Position numbers and translations under genes: made by a program. Source: Euryarchaeota archaeon UBA102 (GTDB taxonomy: Archaea > Thermoplasmatota > Poseidoniia > MGIII > CG-Epi1). From it: a DNA stretch of 31,803 nucleotides. The notes under the pieces are model-generated. The model saw only the letters and a program-made list of their open reading frames with translations. It made no database searches and was not told the DNA's origin. Of the stretch, positions 25,382 to 31,803 are shown one piece after another (within the stretch, counting starts at the first letter, position 1; the number at the start of each line of letters is the position of its first letter). Where the stretch lies: the NCBI GenBank assembly GCA_002509225.1, contig DAHL01000011.1, positions 1 to 31,803 on the forward strand. The letters run 5' to 3'.

Positions 25382-26822
25382 CTATATCTCCAAATGCTTC
25401 CTTTTCCAAATCTTTCTGGAACATCGCTCTTCCGAGTTCCCCCCTCATACGTCGTACTTCTCTTATTCCCATAGCCCCCATTATTTCGAGAAGTTGATCA
25501 CGCCAAGCAGCACAGAGATTCTTTATTCTCTGAACCCCCCAACGGACTGTGAATGATTTTGGTAAAACGAAATTTGAATGTTCAGAAGAGATACATTCCC
25601 CATTAGGTTGTGCCTGTATAGCGGCTAAAACTGGAGTATCTAAAGCGACTGCATCGAAGCCGCAGATAATTGCTTTAGGTACATGTTCGGCTGCTGCAAT
25701 TCCGCCACTTCCAATGAGCGTTACTTGATCTCTAATACCTTTTTTGACAAAATCTTTATGCGTTTTGATTATTAAATCACGAATGAAATTACCATCTCCA
25801 CGACCATGATAATCAGCTACCATGTGAAAAACTCTAACACCTATATCGAATGCTTTTTGCATTAAATCTTCCCAGCCTTCATCTAAATCAATTCTGAAAC
25901 AAGTTTTGATGTTTTGATTAGAAAGACTCTTCACTGCACTGATATCTAAAGCTTCAACCAACCTAGGAGTGAAATTTAAATTTTGAATCGAATCTATTTC
26001 TGAAGAATTAACCTGAGGAACTAGATGATTTCCAGAAAGTTTGCAACCGATAATTCCGGCTATCGGCATAAATGCAAGAGAATCTATCTCTTGTGCTGAG
26101 TTACTTAAAACATTCAGCAACTTAGCGCTTTTGATAGTCTGAGGTGGAGAATCGAAAAGAATTGGTAATTGAGTAGAAAGAGTAGATGGTGTAGTACCGA
26201 TAACATCTCCTTTCGAATTAAAGGAAAGGTGCATAGGTTTACTACCTATATCTGTTACAGTTGATATGAATTCACGACCGTGAATACCATCACGAGTTGG
26301 TCGAACAATTTCAGACATATCAGTCCAGATACGATCCCATCCAGGGCCTCCGAAACGGCCTCTGTAACCCTGACCCTTAACCGGTACAGCCCCAGTAGAT
26401 GCTTCTGTTAAAATTGTATCCACTAATTTAGGTGAAAGATAGGTGTCACCCCAAGATTGCCATTCTGGATTATGTTTGATAGTGACAACGTCTGGATGTT
26501 GTATTGTGCACCTTAAACAACCGACACAATGATTTGGACGAGGGGCGAAACCACCTATTGGTCCAGAAAAAACACCATAAACGCAAGGACGATTCAAAAT
26601 AACATCTAGTTTACCGAAATAATCTCTGCTTTCCTTGATAATTAATTTTAATAAATTGATTCGACTCACTTCGACTAAGAAGCGGTTAGGTAAATCTGAC
26701 ATATCTGGTGTCATTGCAGTTTCTATGTGATAACGATGATATGCTGGGTTAGTGTCTATCTTAGAATTTGACATTTCAGGGATATCTGGTTCAACATTAG
26801 AATGATCTTTAGCCATAGCCAT
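25368..26822 (-). CDS. Second glutamate-synthase-like barrel with a modified ferredoxin motif
   Basis: 484 residues, a paralog of the following FMN subunit. Its C-terminal half has DQVTLIGSGGIAAAEHVPKAI, then FTVRWGVQRIKNLCAAW, aligned with the same segments of the neighbour. The cysteine cluster found there is absent here; the region holds a single Cys (NGECISSEH). The N-terminal part carries CVGCLRCTIQHP (C99, C102, C105), a ferredoxin-type CxxCxxCxxxCP in which the fourth Cys is His109. Start is ATG 26822, or 26816 in MAMAK. It leads the operon, opposite an Lrp gene. It may be an electron-transfer or structural partner of the synthase rather than a second enzyme; this is inference. Confidence 0.8.
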   Translation of the reverse strand: MAMAKDHSNVEPDIPEMSNSKIDTNPAYHRYHIETAMTPDMSDLPNRFLVEVSRINLLKLIIKESRDYFGKLDVILNRPCVYGVFSGPIGGFAPRPNHCVGCLRCTIQHPDVVTIKHNPEWQSWGDTYLSPKLVDTILTEASTGAVPVKGQGYRGRFGGPGWDRIWTDMSEIVRPTRDGIHGREFISTVTDIGSKPMHLSFNSKGDVIGTTPSTLSTQLPILFDSPPQTIKSAKLLNVLSNSAQEIDSLAFMPIAGIIGCKLSGNHLVPQVNSSEIDSIQNLNFTPRLVEALDISAVKSLSNQNIKTCFRIDLDEGWEDLMQKAFDIGVRVFHMVADYHGRGDGNFIRDLIIKTHKDFVKKGIRDQVTLIGSGGIAAAEHVPKAIICGFDAVALDTPVLAAIQAQPNGECISSEHSNFVLPKSFTVRWGVQRIKNLCAAWRDQLLEIMGAMGIREVRRMRGELGRAMFQKDLEKEAFGDIDGYE

Positions 26823-26851
26823 AATACAACAGAGACTAATGAAGAAGATAG

Positions 26852-26860
26852 TATATATTA
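26852..26860 (-). promoter_or_regulatory. TATA-like box of the glutamate synthase operon
   Basis: TAATATATA on the minus strand is centred about 34 bp from ATG 26822, predicting a leader of about 9 nt. Confidence 0.5.
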
Positions 26861-26893
26861 TAAACTTAAAATTGATGGAAAAAGACAGAAAAA

Positions 26894-26903
26894 CTTATAT
26901 AAG
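26894..26903 (+). promoter_or_regulatory. TATA-like box of the lrp gene
   Basis: Palindromic CTTATATAAG centred about 25 bp upstream of ATG 26924, consistent with a leaderless mRNA. Confidence 0.6.
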
Positions 26904-26904
26904 C

Positions 26905-26918
26905 TGAACAAACGTTCA
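26905..26918. promoter_or_regulatory. Inverted repeat, possible Lrp operator
   Basis: TGAAC-AAAC-GTTCA, 5-bp perfect arms, lies between the TATA-like box and the lrp start. Lrp binding is inferred from position and symmetry. Confidence 0.4.
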
Positions 26919-26923
26919 AAATC

Positions 26924-27367
26924 ATGTTAAATAAGACTGATTCTGCACTAATAACTGCTCTGAATGATGATGGTAGGGCATCTCAAAGAGAATTGGCCTC
27001 CTCTACAAAAGTAGCTTTAGGAACAGTAAGTAACCATCTCAAAAAACTTGAATCCGAAAAAATAATTAGAGGCTACATACCAGATATAGATCCCGAAAAG
27101 GTTGGATTTACATTAACAGCAGTGATGCATGTTAGAATATCGAAAGGACATATTATGGAAGTTCAATCGTCGATTGCAGAACATCCAAGAGTATTTGGCG
27201 TATATGATGTAACGGGAGAATGGGATTCTATGATACTTGCACGTTTTACAAACAGAGAAGAGATGGATTCGTTCATCAAAACAGCCCTTTCTCAGAAAAA
27301 TGTTGAACGGACGAACACCTCATTAGTTCTCAATACTGTAAAAGAAGAGTCTAGAATCATATTATAG
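26924..27367 (+). CDS. Lrp/AsnC-family transcription regulator
   Basis: 147 residues. The N-terminal helix-turn-helix (about 5-50) has DGRASQRELASSTKVALGTVSNHLKKLESEKIIRGY in pieces typical of Lrp proteins. The RAM/AsnC ligand domain follows (about 65-140) with MHVRISKG, VFGVYDVTGEWDSMILARF and TSLVLNTVKEESR. These regulators sense amino acids as oligomers. It diverges from the glutamate synthase operon across about 100 bp holding both promoters, so control of that operon, and of itself, is a natural inference. Start is ATG at 25 bp from the TATA-like box. Confidence 0.94.
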   Translation: MLNKTDSALITALNDDGRASQRELASSTKVALGTVSNHLKKLESEKIIRGYIPDIDPEKVGFTLTAVMHVRISKGHIMEVQSSIAEHPRVFGVYDVTGEWDSMILARFTNREEMDSFIKTALSQKNVERTNTSLVLNTVKEESRIIL

Positions 27368-27409
27368 GCAAAAATTCTAAATTAGCGAGGCTGTTCTATA
27401 TTTTGAAAC

Positions 27410-28825
27410 ATGGACGCGGGACGTTTGATTTGTACTGTTGCAATTGGGTTGATTGGACTCTTTTTGATTACAGTAGGGGCCTCTGGAGCAGAGCCTGAAC
27501 AAATCCATTTAGCTGTGACAGAAACTCAAAATGAAATGGTTGTGCAATGGGGAACAGAAGAAGATACTCAAGTATCTTGTAATTCACCAACGGAAATAGA
27601 ATATGGTACCGAATCAGATTCCCTTGATATGAGTCAAAGTGGAACAAACGAGATGTATGATTGGACAACTTGTATTCACACAGTTATTCTTCCAGATTTA
27701 GAAGGAGATACTACCTATTACTATCGTGTTGGGGGAACTGGAGAATGGAGTGATATATACTCATTCACAACACATAGCACTTTACTTATTGCAGATAATG
27801 ACATAAGAATTGGAGCAATAGCAGATCATGGTACTTCGAGTAATGCAGAAGAAACAACAGAAAATATGTTGAATGCAGATCTTGATTTAATCATACATGC
27901 AGGAGATATATCATATGCAGATGACGTTGGATCCGGTAATGGATTTGGAGATCAAACCGTTTGGGATGAATATCAGAATCAGATTGAAGTGTTAGCTTCT
28001 CAAATTCCACATATGTATGCCCCAGGCAATCATGAGGAAGAAGGCGAACCTTATGGGTTTGAACCTTATGAAACGAGATTCTATTCCCCCGGGAGTAGTA
28101 GTTTTTGGTATAGTTTTAATTTTGAAGGTGTGCATATTGTTTCACTCTCTACTGAACATAATTATGATGTAGGAAGTACGCAGTACAGTTGGTTAGAGAA
28201 TGATTTAGAAGCAGCACATGATAATCGTGAAGAAGTGCCTTGGATAGTGGTATTTGCACATAAACCAATGTATAGTTCAAACAACCATGGAAGTGAAACA
28301 GAATTTCGTGATGCAATGGAAGAATTGTTATACAGATATCAAGTAGATTTAGCAATATGGGGTCATGATCATGGATATGAAAGATCGTATCCAGTTTATC
28401 AAGAAGAGATATATTCAAACATGGCCGGAACTGAAGATGAGCCATATTATCAGCCAGGAGCAACCATTCACATTGTTGCAGGAATGGCAGGGAGATCTCT
28501 GTATGAGTTTGAAGATCCTCAACCTGAATGGTCCTATTATCGTGAAGCTAGTGACTATGGGTACACCTACTTTACCGTTACAAGTGATGGACTGCTTCAT
28601 TACGAATACCTACGTAATGATGGAACAATTGGAGATGATTTTTGGATAACTAAAAACGAACCTGAAGAAGGGCCTGATATAGTGGTAGATGAAGAAGAAA
28701 ATAATGGAAACTTAACTAATGAAACTGATAATACTTCAAAAGAAAAAAATGAATTGCCACCTGTAGGAATGGTGATGACAATAATTACTATACTGATAGT
28801 ATCGAGCGCTAGAAAAAGGTCTTAA
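27410..28825 (+). CDS. Secreted purple-acid-phosphatase-like metallophosphoesterase
   Basis: 471 residues. A signal peptide (residues 1-25, IGLIGLFLITVGASGAEPE) is followed by a fibronectin-III-like N domain (MVVQWGTEE, IEYGTES, TTYYYRVGG) and a binuclear metal phosphoesterase domain. Metal motifs in order are IADHG, HAGDISYADD, PGNHEEEG, VVFAHKPMY and GHDHGYER. The first motif has Asp-His-Gly instead of the Asp-Leu-Gly usual in purple acid phosphatases, but the metal Asp is kept. The C-terminus is an Asn/Glu-rich spacer, ELPP, a hydrophobic helix and RKRS, suggesting anchoring. It would release phosphate from organic phosphoesters outside the cell. Its TAA shares bases with the convergent yggS stop. 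Confidence 0.9.
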   Translation: MDAGRLICTVAIGLIGLFLITVGASGAEPEQIHLAVTETQNEMVVQWGTEEDTQVSCNSPTEIEYGTESDSLDMSQSGTNEMYDWTTCIHTVILPDLEGDTTYYYRVGGTGEWSDIYSFTTHSTLLIADNDIRIGAIADHGTSSNAEETTENMLNADLDLIIHAGDISYADDVGSGNGFGDQTVWDEYQNQIEVLASQIPHMYAPGNHEEEGEPYGFEPYETRFYSPGSSSFWYSFNFEGVHIVSLSTEHNYDVGSTQYSWLENDLEAAHDNREEVPWIVVFAHKPMYSSNNHGSETEFRDAMEELLYRYQVDLAIWGHDHGYERSYPVYQEEIYSNMAGTEDEPYYQPGATIHIVAGMAGRSLYEFEDPQPEWSYYREASDYGYTYFTVTSDGLLHYEYLRNDGTIGDDFWITKNEPEEGPDIVVDEEENNGNLTNETDNTSKEKNELPPVGMVMTIITILIVSSARKRS

Positions 28826-29493
28826 TTTCTTTTTCCGAAAATAGCTGTGCCGATACGAATATGTGTTGCTCCTTCAGAAATAGCATCATCAAAATCGGCA
28901 GACATGCCCATTGAAAGAAACGGTAGTGGAATATCTAATGTTTTGAATATTTCATCACGTAAATGCCGTAAATCTGTAAAATAAGGTTTAGCAGGTTGAT
29001 CGAAGGGTGGAATAGACATCAAGCCCAGTAACTGTATAGATGAAAGAGTGCGCATCTCTTTTGCTAATGATAAAACATCATCTGGATGAGCTCCTGATTT
29101 AGATGATTCTAAACCTTGGTTAACTTGTATTAAAACGGCTTGAATAATATTTTTTTCCTCTGCGACTAAATTTATCTTATTGGCTAACTCAATACTATTT
29201 ACTGTATGAATTAGATTCGCCTTTCCGACGACTTTGCGTACCTTTTTACGTGGTAAACGGCCTATGAAATGATATGCTAAATCATCTGGGTGAAAGCTAG
29301 ATTCCTTTTCTACGAATTCCTCAACAAAATTTTCACCGAATTGTCTAAGCCCTGCATCATACGCTTTAGTTATGTCATCTAATGGTTTAGTTTTAGAAAC
29401 GCCGATTAAACTAATCTCTAATGGACTGCGATTGTGCCTTTTACACGAATCGCTAATTTGTATACTTAATTCCTTAAGATTTTTGAGAAACAA
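28822..29493 (-). CDS. YggS/PROSC-type PLP homeostasis protein
   Basis: 223 residues of the YggS/PLPBP family, which binds pyridoxal phosphate without known catalysis and keeps vitamin B6 and amino-acid pools balanced. Visible are the Schiff-base lysine region LIGVSKTKP (K34 from this start), FGENFVEEF, YHFIGRLPRKK, IQVNQGLESSKSG, LLGLMSIPPF and the phosphate-binding SMGMSADFDDAI...RIGTAIFG. The start is TTG at 29493, 5 nt after GTGAT, a match to the archaeal anti-SD; no nearer ATG exists. It overlaps the Obg-like GTPase stop by 20 nt. Confidence 0.92.
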   Translation of the reverse strand: MFLKNLKELSIQISDSCKRHNRSPLEISLIGVSKTKPLDDITKAYDAGLRQFGENFVEEFVEKESSFHPDDLAYHFIGRLPRKKVRKVVGKANLIHTVNSIELANKINLVAEEKNIIQAVLIQVNQGLESSKSGAHPDDVLSLAKEMRTLSSIQLLGLMSIPPFDQPAKPYFTDLRHLRDEIFKTLDIPLPFLSMGMSADFDDAISEGATHIRIGTAIFGKRN

Positions 29494-30637
29494 TTTTTAT
29501 CACATCCCCATCATTTAGTTCGCTGTCTTTACCGATTACCATTTTAGTTTTACAATCTATAGCCCGTATGAAACCATCACCTATGTCTGTATGAACTTTG
29601 TAAGCCAAATCTAAAGCGGTAGAATTCCTAGGCAATAAATAACAATCCGGAAGAACTGTGCCTTGACCGTCGGCGTAATGAGTTTCATCTTCAACTGGAT
29701 AAGCAGTGATTAAATCCAATTTTTTGAAAACTGCATCTTCTATACAAATTTGAACACCGGTAGAACTGAATTTAGTTAAATAATCGGAAATTTTACCGAG
29801 AGCAGCAGTTTGTTGTTGATTTAATTTATCGGGAGACAGGATATCGAATTTAGAAGAACCCAGGCTGTATTTGATGACGCCTGAGTTATGTGCATTACGG
29901 AGGGCTAATTCTAAATCAGAAGCTGTAGGTATTCCTCCTAATGATTTAAGAGTCTCCAAATTACTGTCGCTCGAAATATCAGCTTTGTTAGCAGCTATGA
30001 TTATTGGTTTTCCTATTTTTTGAATGTTTGTGGCTAAAGAAAGGGCATGTTCATCTGTCCAAGAATGAACGGAAGCAGGAAGGTCTGTTTGTCTCAAAGC
30101 AGTAGTTATTTGTGCTGAATTAATCTGTAAACCGGCTAAACGATCTGAAAGAAAATCTTCTAGTTTTTCACCAGCCTCTACGGAGCGAGAAGTGCGAGCC
30201 CAATTTCTCATCAATATTGAGGAAATCCAATGATGTATTTCATTTTCTAAAAATTCAACTTCCTTTTCGGGTGGGGAATCTGAAGATGAATTGCCTTCTA
30301 AATCAGTTGTACCTGAACTATCAACAACTTGTATCAAAACGCTAGCTTGTCTAAGATCATCCAAAAATTGATTACCCATTCCTTTTCCTTCGTGTGCGCC
30401 TGGAACTAAACCGGCTACATCGATTAGTTCGATTGGAATTAATCTTATACCGTCATCGCAATTATTACAATCAGCACTCAAACTTTTGCAGGCACACTGA
30501 CTAGTAACATGTGAAATTCCTTTGTTAGCATTGATAGTAGTGAAGGGATAATCCCCTATCTGAGCAGGTGCCTGAGTTGCAGCTGAGAAAAAAGTTGACT
30601 TGCCTGCATTTGGCTTTCCTACTAAACCTACTTTCAT
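29474..30637 (-). CDS. Archaeal Obg/YchF-like GTPase with TGS domain
   Basis: 387 residues. G1 is GLVGKPNAGKST (4-15), switch I YPFTTI, G3 DVAGLVPGAHEGKG (73-86) and G4 ANKAD. A four-cysteine cluster (C48, C50, C57, C60) follows switch I, as in archaeal members. A helical insertion and a C-terminal TGS domain (LPRNSTALDLAYKVHTDIG, about 330-387) complete the fold. These GTPases associate with ribosomes or translation. The ATG overlaps the stop of the upstream CARDB/zinc-ribbon gene by one base (TAATG), and yggS follows, so a three-gene transcript is likely. Confidence 0.95.
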   Translation of the reverse strand: MKVGLVGKPNAGKSTFFSAATQAPAQIGDYPFTTINANKGISHVTSQCACKSLSADCNNCDDGIRLIPIELIDVAGLVPGAHEGKGMGNQFLDDLRQASVLIQVVDSSGTTDLEGNSSSDSPPEKEVEFLENEIHHWISSILMRNWARTSRSVEAGEKLEDFLSDRLAGLQINSAQITTALRQTDLPASVHSWTDEHALSLATNIQKIGKPIIIAANKADISSDSNLETLKSLGGIPTASDLELALRNAHNSGVIKYSLGSSKFDILSPDKLNQQQTAALGKISDYLTKFSSTGVQICIEDAVFKKLDLITAYPVEDETHYADGQGTVLPDCYLLPRNSTALDLAYKVHTDIGDGFIRAIDCKTKMVIGKDSELNDGDVIKIVSQKS

Positions 30638-31803
30638 TACAAACCGCCTATACTTGGTCCAAAATTATCGACTTTTGGTGGTTTTTTCTTTTTCTTTTCT
30701 GGTGGTTTTGTATCAGGTTGTGATTCTTCTTCTGTTTGTGGCAATTCAGAAGGAGTATCGGGAGTTGAAATTGTTTCAGTTGGAGCTGGAACATCAGCAG
30801 CAGGACCTAGAAGATCTTCCATTCTCTTTGATTTATCCGAACTATTTGTTCCACCACCTAATGAAACTGTTTTAGGTTGTGATACGGGTGGAGAAGACGG
30901 TGTACTGATTTCTAATTGACCTGGATTTGTATCTGGAGTTTTTGATTCTGTGGTGTTCGGTTTTTCCTCACGTTTAGATACTTCTCCGAAATCATTAACT
31001 TGGGAAATTGTCTTACAATTTGGACAGCGGAAAGCGCCCGATTTTGCAACTCTTACTTTAGAAGAGCAATCTTGACAACCGACCACCAAAGGAAATAGAT
31101 TCGGTTTGGTAGATTCAATAGTAGGAGGTTGCATATAATCGCCAGATTGTTTAGGCTTGGAGCGATAATACATGAAAGCACCAATAGCCAAAGTAGCTCC
31201 AAGAACTAAGAGGAATGGCATGAAACCGTTACCTTCATTTATTACTGTAAATGAATTTAATATTGCATTATTGGATTCCCCATCAACCCCTTCATCGAGT
31301 TCGTTTGCAGGATCGATTTCAATTTGTAAATTATACAAACCGTCATCTTCGACTTTGAAATTTACATCTACGAGTGCGAAATACCCTTCCCCTAGGCCGT
31401 TGACGTATTCGATTCCTATCTGTTCACCATTCAAACGGAAAATGACTGTGATAGTCTGATCGACATCATCAAAATCAGCTGTGATACGAATCTTGGCAGT
31501 CACTATGTCGTCTACTTTAGGGTTTGAAGGTGTGATAGTTATCTCTCCATCATAAAAACGTAAATCTGGAGTTTTGACTAGTGTTAATGTTACTGTTTCT
31601 TGATATGTAGTCGAAGAAGAAGTAAAAAGTAAATGAATTGACCATTCTGAAACTATCGCGTCATCACTTACTATTGTTATACCGACATAATCTGAAATTA
31701 AGTTGCCCGGTTCTATTTCATCAGAATTCCATGCATGATAGATATTCAAACCTACACCAGAATCAGAAGGTGTGACTAATAGAGAAACTGACTCCTTGAC
31801 ATT
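30637..31803 (-). CDS. Membrane protein with outer CARDB-like domain and cytoplasmic zinc ribbon, 5' end cut by window edge
   Basis: The frame stays open to the right edge, so the N-terminus is outside; a TTG at 31749 is not a credible start because 18 further codons read on. The visible 388 residues contain CARDB-like beta domains (one ends IDPANELDEGVDGESNN), a membrane helix at 31165-31227 (FMPFLLVLGATLAIGAFMYY) and a zinc ribbon CxxC-x13-CxxC at 31015-31077. A Pro/Thr/Ser/Glu-rich tail ends in KKKKKPPK and a terminal FGPSIGGL. The domain order suggests an outer ligand or scaffold domain linked to an inner zinc finger. The binding partner is unknown. Confidence 0.85.
   Translation of the reverse strand, partial: NVKESVSLLVTPSDSGVGLNIYHAWNSDEIEPGNLISDYVGITIVSDDAIVSEWSIHLLFTSSSTTYQETVTLTLVKTPDLRFYDGEITITPSNPKVDDIVTAKIRITADFDDVDQTITVIFRLNGEQIGIEYVNGLGEGYFALVDVNFKVEDDGLYNLQIEIDPANELDEGVDGESNNAILNSFTVINEGNGFMPFLLVLGATLAIGAFMYYRSKPKQSGDYMQPPTIESTKPNLFPLVVGCQDCSSKVRVAKSGAFRCPNCKTISQVNDFGEVSKREEKPNTTESKTPDTNPGQLEISTPSSPPVSQPKTVSLGGGTNSSDKSKRMEDLLGPAADVPAPTETISTPDTPSELPQTEEESQPDTKPPEKKKKKPPKVDNFGPSIGGL

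Noticed and set aside
21504-26822. Two similar barrel genes as a recent duplication or assembly error
   Set aside because: The two proteins are clearly different in sequence, length and cysteine content, so they are diverged paralogs and not a duplicated piece of DNA.
1-31803. CRISPR arrays, insertion sequences, integrase or tRNA-linked island ends
   Set aside because: No regularly spaced repeats, transposase or integrase motifs, or repeated tRNA 3' end were seen near 19571-19646 or elsewhere.

Overview
The window looks like a chromosomal segment of a low-GC, probably marine, euryarchaeon, most likely from the Marine Group II/III (Poseidoniales-like) part of Thermoplasmatota. Archaeal identity is seen directly: ribosomal protein S17e, an archaeal Obg/YchF-like GTPase with a Cys cluster, a GPN-loop GTPase, a family 5 uracil-DNA glycosylase, and TATA-like boxes 23-28 bp upstream of many start codons. 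That spacing implies largely leaderless mRNAs. The lineage is inferred from the large CARDB-repeat surface proteins, the class 2 (quinone-type) dihydroorotate dehydrogenase and base composition. No mobile element, CRISPR array or rRNA was seen, and no gap between genes exceeds 300 bases.

Layout, left to right. 1-2079 (-): biotin carboxylase, cut by the window edge, with a LiuC-like hydratase, pointing to leucine/acyl-CoA catabolism. 2130-6201 (-): GPN GTPase and a roughly 1,095-residue secreted CARDB protein. 6328-9638 (+): three tandem AIM24-family proteins, a UDG family 5 enzyme and a DUF6580-like membrane protein. 9692-12880 (+): cell-surface subtilase with CARDB-like repeats. 12881-15991 (-): pyrD, then an ABC-2 exporter operon led by a newly read 55-residue two-helix membrane protein. 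16049-17866 (+): family 2 glycosyltransferase and MFS transporter. 17868-19195 (-): membrane-anchored unknown and rps17e. 19271-19646 (+): PRC-barrel protein and tRNA-Pro(TGG). 19652-21438 (-): ArsP_2-type 10-TM metal exporter and its DtxR/MntR-like regulator, under a twin palindromic operator. 21504-26822 (-): three-gene, domain-shuffled glutamate synthase, divergent from an Lrp/AsnC regulator (26924-27367, +). 27410-28825 (+): secreted purple-acid-phosphatase-like enzyme. 28822-31803 (-): YggS-type PLP protein, Obg-like GTPase and a partial CARDB/zinc-ribbon membrane protein.

The genes are tightly packed: many neighbours overlap by 1-20 nt (ATGA, TAATG), and three convergent pairs have no spacer or share stop bases. 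Themes are surface protein and phosphoester processing (subtilase, phosphatase, CARDB proteins), nitrogen assimilation under probable Lrp control, and metal homeostasis under DtxR control. The most unusual items are the shuffled glutamate synthase with a degenerate partner carrying a CxxCxxCxxxHP motif, the twin DtxR-like palindromes around a TATA box, the AIM24 triplet, the unrecorded 55-residue ABC-operon protein, and an 8-codon minicistron whose stop overlaps the GTG start of the subtilase.
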